Source: Virgibacillus chiguensis (lineage in GTDB: Bacteria; Bacillota; Bacilli; Bacillales; Amphibacillaceae). From it: DNA of 64,000 nt. The notes under the pieces were generated by a model, which saw only the letters and a program-made list of their open reading frames with translations, had not been told where the DNA came from and made no database searches. The DNA lies in assembly GCF_900129865.1 (NCBI RefSeq), contig NZ_FQXD01000016.1:26487-90486 (forward strand). Direction: 5' to 3'. The position numbers and the translations under genes were made by a program. The first letter of the stretch is position 1. Each line of letters starts with the position of its first letter. Positions 60,513 to 64,000 of the stretch are shown piece by piece.

Positions 60513-61895
60513 ATGGCAAAAAAAGCATTACCCGTAAAAAAGAATGAAACGTTGACGCTCACATTTGAAGATTTGACCCACGAAGGAAACGGCGTGGCGA
60601 AAGTGAATGGCTATCCTTTATTTGTACCGTATGGATTGCCAGGCGAAAAAGCGCTCGTGAAAGTCGTTAAAGCGAATAAAAATTTTGGCTTTGGAAAAAT
60701 TTTAGAGGTAAAGCAAGCGAGCGCGGAGCGAGTTGAAGCGCCTTGTAACGTCTATTATAAATGTGGTGGCTGTCAATTACAGCATATGAGCTATTCATTA
60801 CAATTAGAGATGAAGCGAAACCAAGTGAAAAATGTAATGCGGAAAATAGCGCATATGGATCATATTCCTGTTCATCCTACATTAGGTATGACCGATCCAT
60901 GGCGTTATCGTAATAAAGTCCAAATTCCAGTGGGGGAAAAAGAAGGCGCGATAATTACCGGCTTTTATCAAAAACGCAGTCATCGTATCATAGATGATAT
61001 GGATACTTGTGTCATACAGGATGAAGTGAATGATCGCATGGTAGAAGCAGTGCGCAGAATTGCCTCGCAGTTAGGAATTTCTGCTTATGATGAATCGACA
61101 CATCGCGGAGTATTACGTCATATTATGGTGCGTACAGGAAGAGAGACGAAGGATACAATGATCGTCCTAATAACGAGGACGGAAAATCTGCCACAACAAG
61201 ATGAACTCATTCAAGCATTGACAGAAACGTATCCTCACGTCAAATCTATTATTCATAATGTGAATAAAGAAAAAACGAATGTGATCCTTGGCAAGAAGTC
61301 AAAAATTATTTGGGGAGAAGCTTATATTTACGATACAATCGGCGACATTCGATTCGCTATTTCCGCCAAATCATTTTACCAAGTTAATCCGCCTCAAACA
61401 AAAGTCCTTTACGAAAAAGCGTTGGAATATGCCAAACTGAGCTCATCCGATGTGGTGATTGATGCATATTGTGGTATTGGTACGATTTCCTTATTTTTGG
61501 CACAACAAGCGAAAAAAGTTTATGGAATAGAAGTTGTTCCAGAAGCAATTAGCGATGCTAAGAGGAATGCGGAACTAAACGGAATTACCAATGTCGAATT
61601 CGTTGTAGGTGAAGCGGAAAAAGTAATGCCATGGTGGAAAGCACAAGGATTGCGCCCCGATGTTATTATCGTTGATCCGCCACGCAAAGGCTGCGACGAA
61701 GCGTTTCTTAAAGCGATGATCGAGATGGAACCAAAACGGATTGTGTACGTTTCCTGTAACCCATCTACATTAGCTCGGGATTTAAACATATTAGATGCAG
61801 GCGGCTATGAAACGAAAGAAGTGCAACCAGTTGACATGTTTCCACAGACGAATCATGTGGAGTGTGTGGCGGTGTTACAAAGAGAAGTTGTCTAA
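60513..61895 (+). CDS. rlmCD: 23S rRNA (uracil-C5) methyltransferase RlmCD
   Basis: A 460-residue RlmD/TrmA-type enzyme; B. subtilis YefA, which methylates U747 and U1939. TRAM domain (about 10-65, LTHEGNGVAKVNGYPLFVPY), Fe-S cysteines CNVYYKCGGCQLQH, SAM-binding DAYCGIGTISLFLA, DPPRKGCDEA and catalytic Cys in YVSCNPSTLARD. AGGAAGAG precedes the start. Followed by a terminator. Confidence 0.93.
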   Translation: MAKKALPVKKNETLTLTFEDLTHEGNGVAKVNGYPLFVPYGLPGEKALVKVVKANKNFGFGKILEVKQASAERVEAPCNVYYKCGGCQLQHMSYSLQLEMKRNQVKNVMRKIAHMDHIPVHPTLGMTDPWRYRNKVQIPVGEKEGAIITGFYQKRSHRIIDDMDTCVIQDEVNDRMVEAVRRIASQLGISAYDESTHRGVLRHIMVRTGRETKDTMIVLITRTENLPQQDELIQALTETYPHVKSIIHNVNKEKTNVILGKKSKIIWGEAYIYDTIGDIRFAISAKSFYQVNPPQTKVLYEKALEYAKLSSSDVVIDAYCGIGTISLFLAQQAKKVYGIEVVPEAISDAKRNAELNGITNVEFVVGEAEKVMPWWKAQGLRPDVIIVDPPRKGCDEAFLKAMIEMEPKRIVYVSCNPSTLARDLNILDAGGYETKEVQPVDMFPQTNHVECVAVLQREVV

Positions 61896-61936
61896 CTAAT
61901 TTAGATAATCCCGAAACAAAATAAACATTACCGATT

Positions 61937-61985
61937 AAGACCCCGATTTCGTGAAAATAAACACTTCCAATTTCCGGGTCTTTTT
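61937..61985 (+). terminator. terminator of rlmCD
   Basis: AAGACCC (61937-61943) pairs with GGGTCTT (61976-61982), followed by TTTT. From 61986 to 62700 I see only AT-rich sequence without a supported gene. Confidence 0.65.
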
Positions 61986-62700
61986 CATGCTCATCCCTTG
62001 TCTTGTCTCGGTTTTCTCGTGTTTCCATTACGCAACATTCTCGGAGAACTTTATTTTAAAACAGAAAAAAAGGTGATAAAACAGACGTATTATAAGGGGG
62101 AAATGGAGTATTTTTGAATAAAAAATCCTTCAAAATGGGGGTTCGGTAGGAAAATTTTATTTAACTCGAATAGTGGAATGGGAGGGAAGATTTGAGGGAA
62201 GATTTTTTAACGTCACAGAAATTGTAGCTAAACAATAGAAACTGACAAAATAGCCAAAAATTAAGAAAAAAACGTGAAAAAGCAAGGGAAATTTGAAAGA
62301 ATCCCTTTTGTATTGGGCTTAATAATTATGAGTTGCAAAACTCTATTATCACCTAATAATAAAGTCTTACAAAAAACGTGAATCAAAAGGTAGGAAAAAG
62401 TTTTATAAGCGTGTTTAAATACTTTTGTTTATAGAAATTAATGAGAACTACTTAATGTCACAATTATAATTGTGTAAAGATATTTACAGACTTTTACTCG
62501 CGTTCTTATTTTTTGCAGTATCTCCATGTCTGAATCCCTCAATGATTCCGTTGAATGTAATAGAGATAGACAGTATCTATTACTAAATAATTTGTTTTGA
62601 CCAATCAATACTTATATGTTTTATGTGGTAGAATTAGGAGTAAAAAATGTATGGGGGAATAGTATGTTTAGAGGCAATTTTGAAAAGGTGTTGGGGATAA

Positions 62701-62748
62701 GGAGCTGTCGCAAAATGCATATTATGCATTTGCTGACAGCTCCTTTTT
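62701..62748 (+). terminator. hairpin at the end of the IS1182-like element
   Basis: GGAGCTGTCGCAAAATGCAT (62701-62720) pairs with ATGCATTTGCTGACAGCTCC (62724-62743), followed by TTTTT. It probably combines a transcription stop, protecting the element from outside promoters, with the terminal inverted repeat region. Confidence 0.6.
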
Positions 62749-62855
62749 ATATATGAGATTGCTCGTTTTAAGATGCATTATTTTATTTATGGTGATAAAG
62801 GGAAATTTAATCGGTTTTTGACGCACTTAAATAAGCCTCGCCTTTTTTTATTTTT

Positions 62856-64000
62856 TTAAGCTGTCTTTAATGGATGATAATACAGGTTTAGGCGATTAGC
62901 TTGAATTTTCGTATGTATTTTATTGAGATTATAACCAAATGCCAGGATTAAAAGTTCGTTTCGTACATTACCTGTTCCTCGCGTACGAAATTTCTTCAAA
63001 TGATAATCTTCCTTCAGTACGCCGAACGTTCCTTCCACTTGAATGGAACGATTCATACGGTACAGTGTGCCTGTTTCTGTTAGAATATTTTCTTGCGCTG
63101 TTTCCCGGTATGCCAGAAATTCCTTGGCTACATGCAGTTGGCGATTCCCTTTCGCTTTTGTACATTTTTCTTTGAGCGGACAACCTGTACAATCTTCACA
63201 TTCGTAGACGGTTACCTTAGATTGATAGCCAGTCTGCGAGGTTCGCGTGTAGTTTCTAATGGCATGCAGCTGCTGGTTATTGGCACAGGTATAGGTATCT
63301 GTGCTTTTATCATAAGCCATGTTTTCTCGGTGTCTGATGTCCTTTTTGAAAGAAGCTTTTTTCTTGCGTTCATGATTTTGCGGCTTGATATAGGCCGTCT
63401 GTTTTTGCTTCTTTAAATACACGTAATTTTCTTCGCTTTCATATCCAGAATCTGCGACGATGTTGCGATAGGTAAAGGGAAGATGTTCCTTTACGTATTG
63501 AAGCATTGGAATCAATGTTGTTGTGTCGTTTCGATCGGAAAACGCATTGATCCCAACGATAAATTCCGCATCCACGGCAGCTTGGACATTATAAGCTGGT
63601 TTGAGTTGACCATTCCTCATATGATCATCTTTCATTCGCATAAACGTGGCATTATGGTCTGTTTTAGAATAACTGTTTCGTTTCTCTCCCATAATCTGAT
63701 TGGAAGTATCGTAGTGTTCTTTACGTTGAAGCATTTCCTTTACTTGTTCATGATAACGTTGAAGGACCGTTTTTCTTTTCCCTTTTCCATAAACGAACGT
63801 GATGTTTTCTTTCGCTTTTACTTTCTCCAGGAAAACAAGCACTTTTTTCAAATCTTCTAAAAAAGTCTCGTAAGGACTGGTGAAAATCTGACAGTATGTT
63901 GTATTAATCTGTTCCAGCAGGGCTTGCCATTTGGTATACATCTTGGCTTCATGTTTGGTGATTGCCTTTTTCCATACGAAAGAATATCGGTTGGCATACG
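62856..64000 (-). CDS. IS1182-family transposase (5' end beyond window)
   Basis: The minus-strand frame continues to the window edge (YANRYSFVWKKAITKHEAKM upstream of the internal ATG at 63941), so the N-terminus is missing from view. Seen: KTDHNATFMRMKDDHM, AYNVQAAVDAEFIVG (first catalytic Asp region), NIVADSGYESEENY (second Asp), YECEDCTGCPLKEKCTKA and VEGTFGVLKEDYHLKKFRTR (catalytic Glu, Y-2-R-3-E-type). The frame is open, so the copy may be active. Confidence 0.88.
   Translation of the reverse strand, partial: YANRYSFVWKKAITKHEAKMYTKWQALLEQINTTYCQIFTSPYETFLEDLKKVLVFLEKVKAKENITFVYGKGKRKTVLQRYHEQVKEMLQRKEHYDTSNQIMGEKRNSYSKTDHNATFMRMKDDHMRNGQLKPAYNVQAAVDAEFIVGINAFSDRNDTTTLIPMLQYVKEHLPFTYRNIVADSGYESEENYVYLKKQKQTAYIKPQNHERKKKASFKKDIRHRENMAYDKSTDTYTCANNQQLHAIRNYTRTSQTGYQSKVTVYECEDCTGCPLKEKCTKAKGNRQLHVAKEFLAYRETAQENILTETGTLYRMNRSIQVEGTFGVLKEDYHLKKFRTRGTGNVRNELLILAFGYNLNKIHTKIQANRLNLYYHPLKTA

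Noticed and set aside
62663..62755. 30-residue frame before the IS end
   Set aside because: It runs through the terminator hairpin and has no conserved features.

Overview
The window looks like a chromosome segment of a low-GC, moderately halophilic Bacillaceae (Virgibacillus/Oceanobacillus-like; genus not provable from the sequence alone). The evidence is the gene order pbuG ... yebE-purEKBCSQLFMNHD-yerA-yerB-yerC-pcrB-pcrA-ligA-camS-opuE/putP-gatCAB-dgkB-rlmCD, which matches the Bacillus subtilis purine/gat region almost gene for gene, together with Bacillus-type ribosome binding sites, two guanine-class purine riboswitches and PurR boxes.

Region 1 (1-6.6 kb) is accessory. A compact four-gene operon (305-3894) encodes a DUF1413-type small protein, a protein with an N-terminal DUF4297-like nuclease fold, a small middle-component-like protein and an SMC/ABC-like ATPase. 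This is best read as an ABC-three-component (ABC-3C) conflict/defence system with an extra first gene, and an 11-bp inverted repeat sits just in front of its first ribosome binding site. It is followed by mobile-element debris (a possible group IIC intron 5' end and an IS200/IS605 tnpA scrap) and an ABC exporter locus in which a deletion has fused a permease to the back half of its ATPase.

Region 2 (6.6-11.3 kb) is a metal (Zn/Cd/Co-type) module: a P1B-4-like efflux ATPase under an ArsR/SmtB-type operator, an ArsR/SmtB repressor with an SmtB-like alpha-5 ligand set, and a ZnuA/AdcA zinc-binding lipoprotein behind a Zur-box-like promoter. Region 3 (11.3-16.1 kb) holds a decayed ABC-2 transporter, then an intact ABC-2 ATPase/permease pair and a divergently controlled TetR regulator with matching operators in front of both transcription units.

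Region 4 (16.1-26.1 kb) contains riboswitch-controlled pbuG, a soluble chemoreceptor with a globin-like sensor and a C-terminal CZB domain, a PPP-family MFS transporter, msrA, a MOSC protein, an Hsp20 and yebE. Region 5 (26.1-39.3 kb) is the complete de novo purine operon (purE to purD, PRPP to IMP plus AMP branch lyase) under PurR boxes and a guanine riboswitch. Region 6 (39.9-49.8 kb) is yerA, yerB, yerC, pcrB, pcrA, ligA and camS. Region 7 (50.4-61.9 kb) has an RRNPP-type peptide-responsive regulator with its own small secreted propeptide gene, a proline/solute:Na+ symporter with a 34-residue accessory protein, gatCAB, dgkB and rlmCD. The end (62.7-64 kb) is an IS1182-like insertion sequence cut by the window edge.

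The intergenic spaces carry several dispersed or tandem repeat families: a ~200-bp structured element in four copies, a ~95-bp AT-rich element in about ten complete or partial copies (one inside the purine operon), a ~70-bp hairpin element in two copies, and two arrays of ~21-bp repeats.
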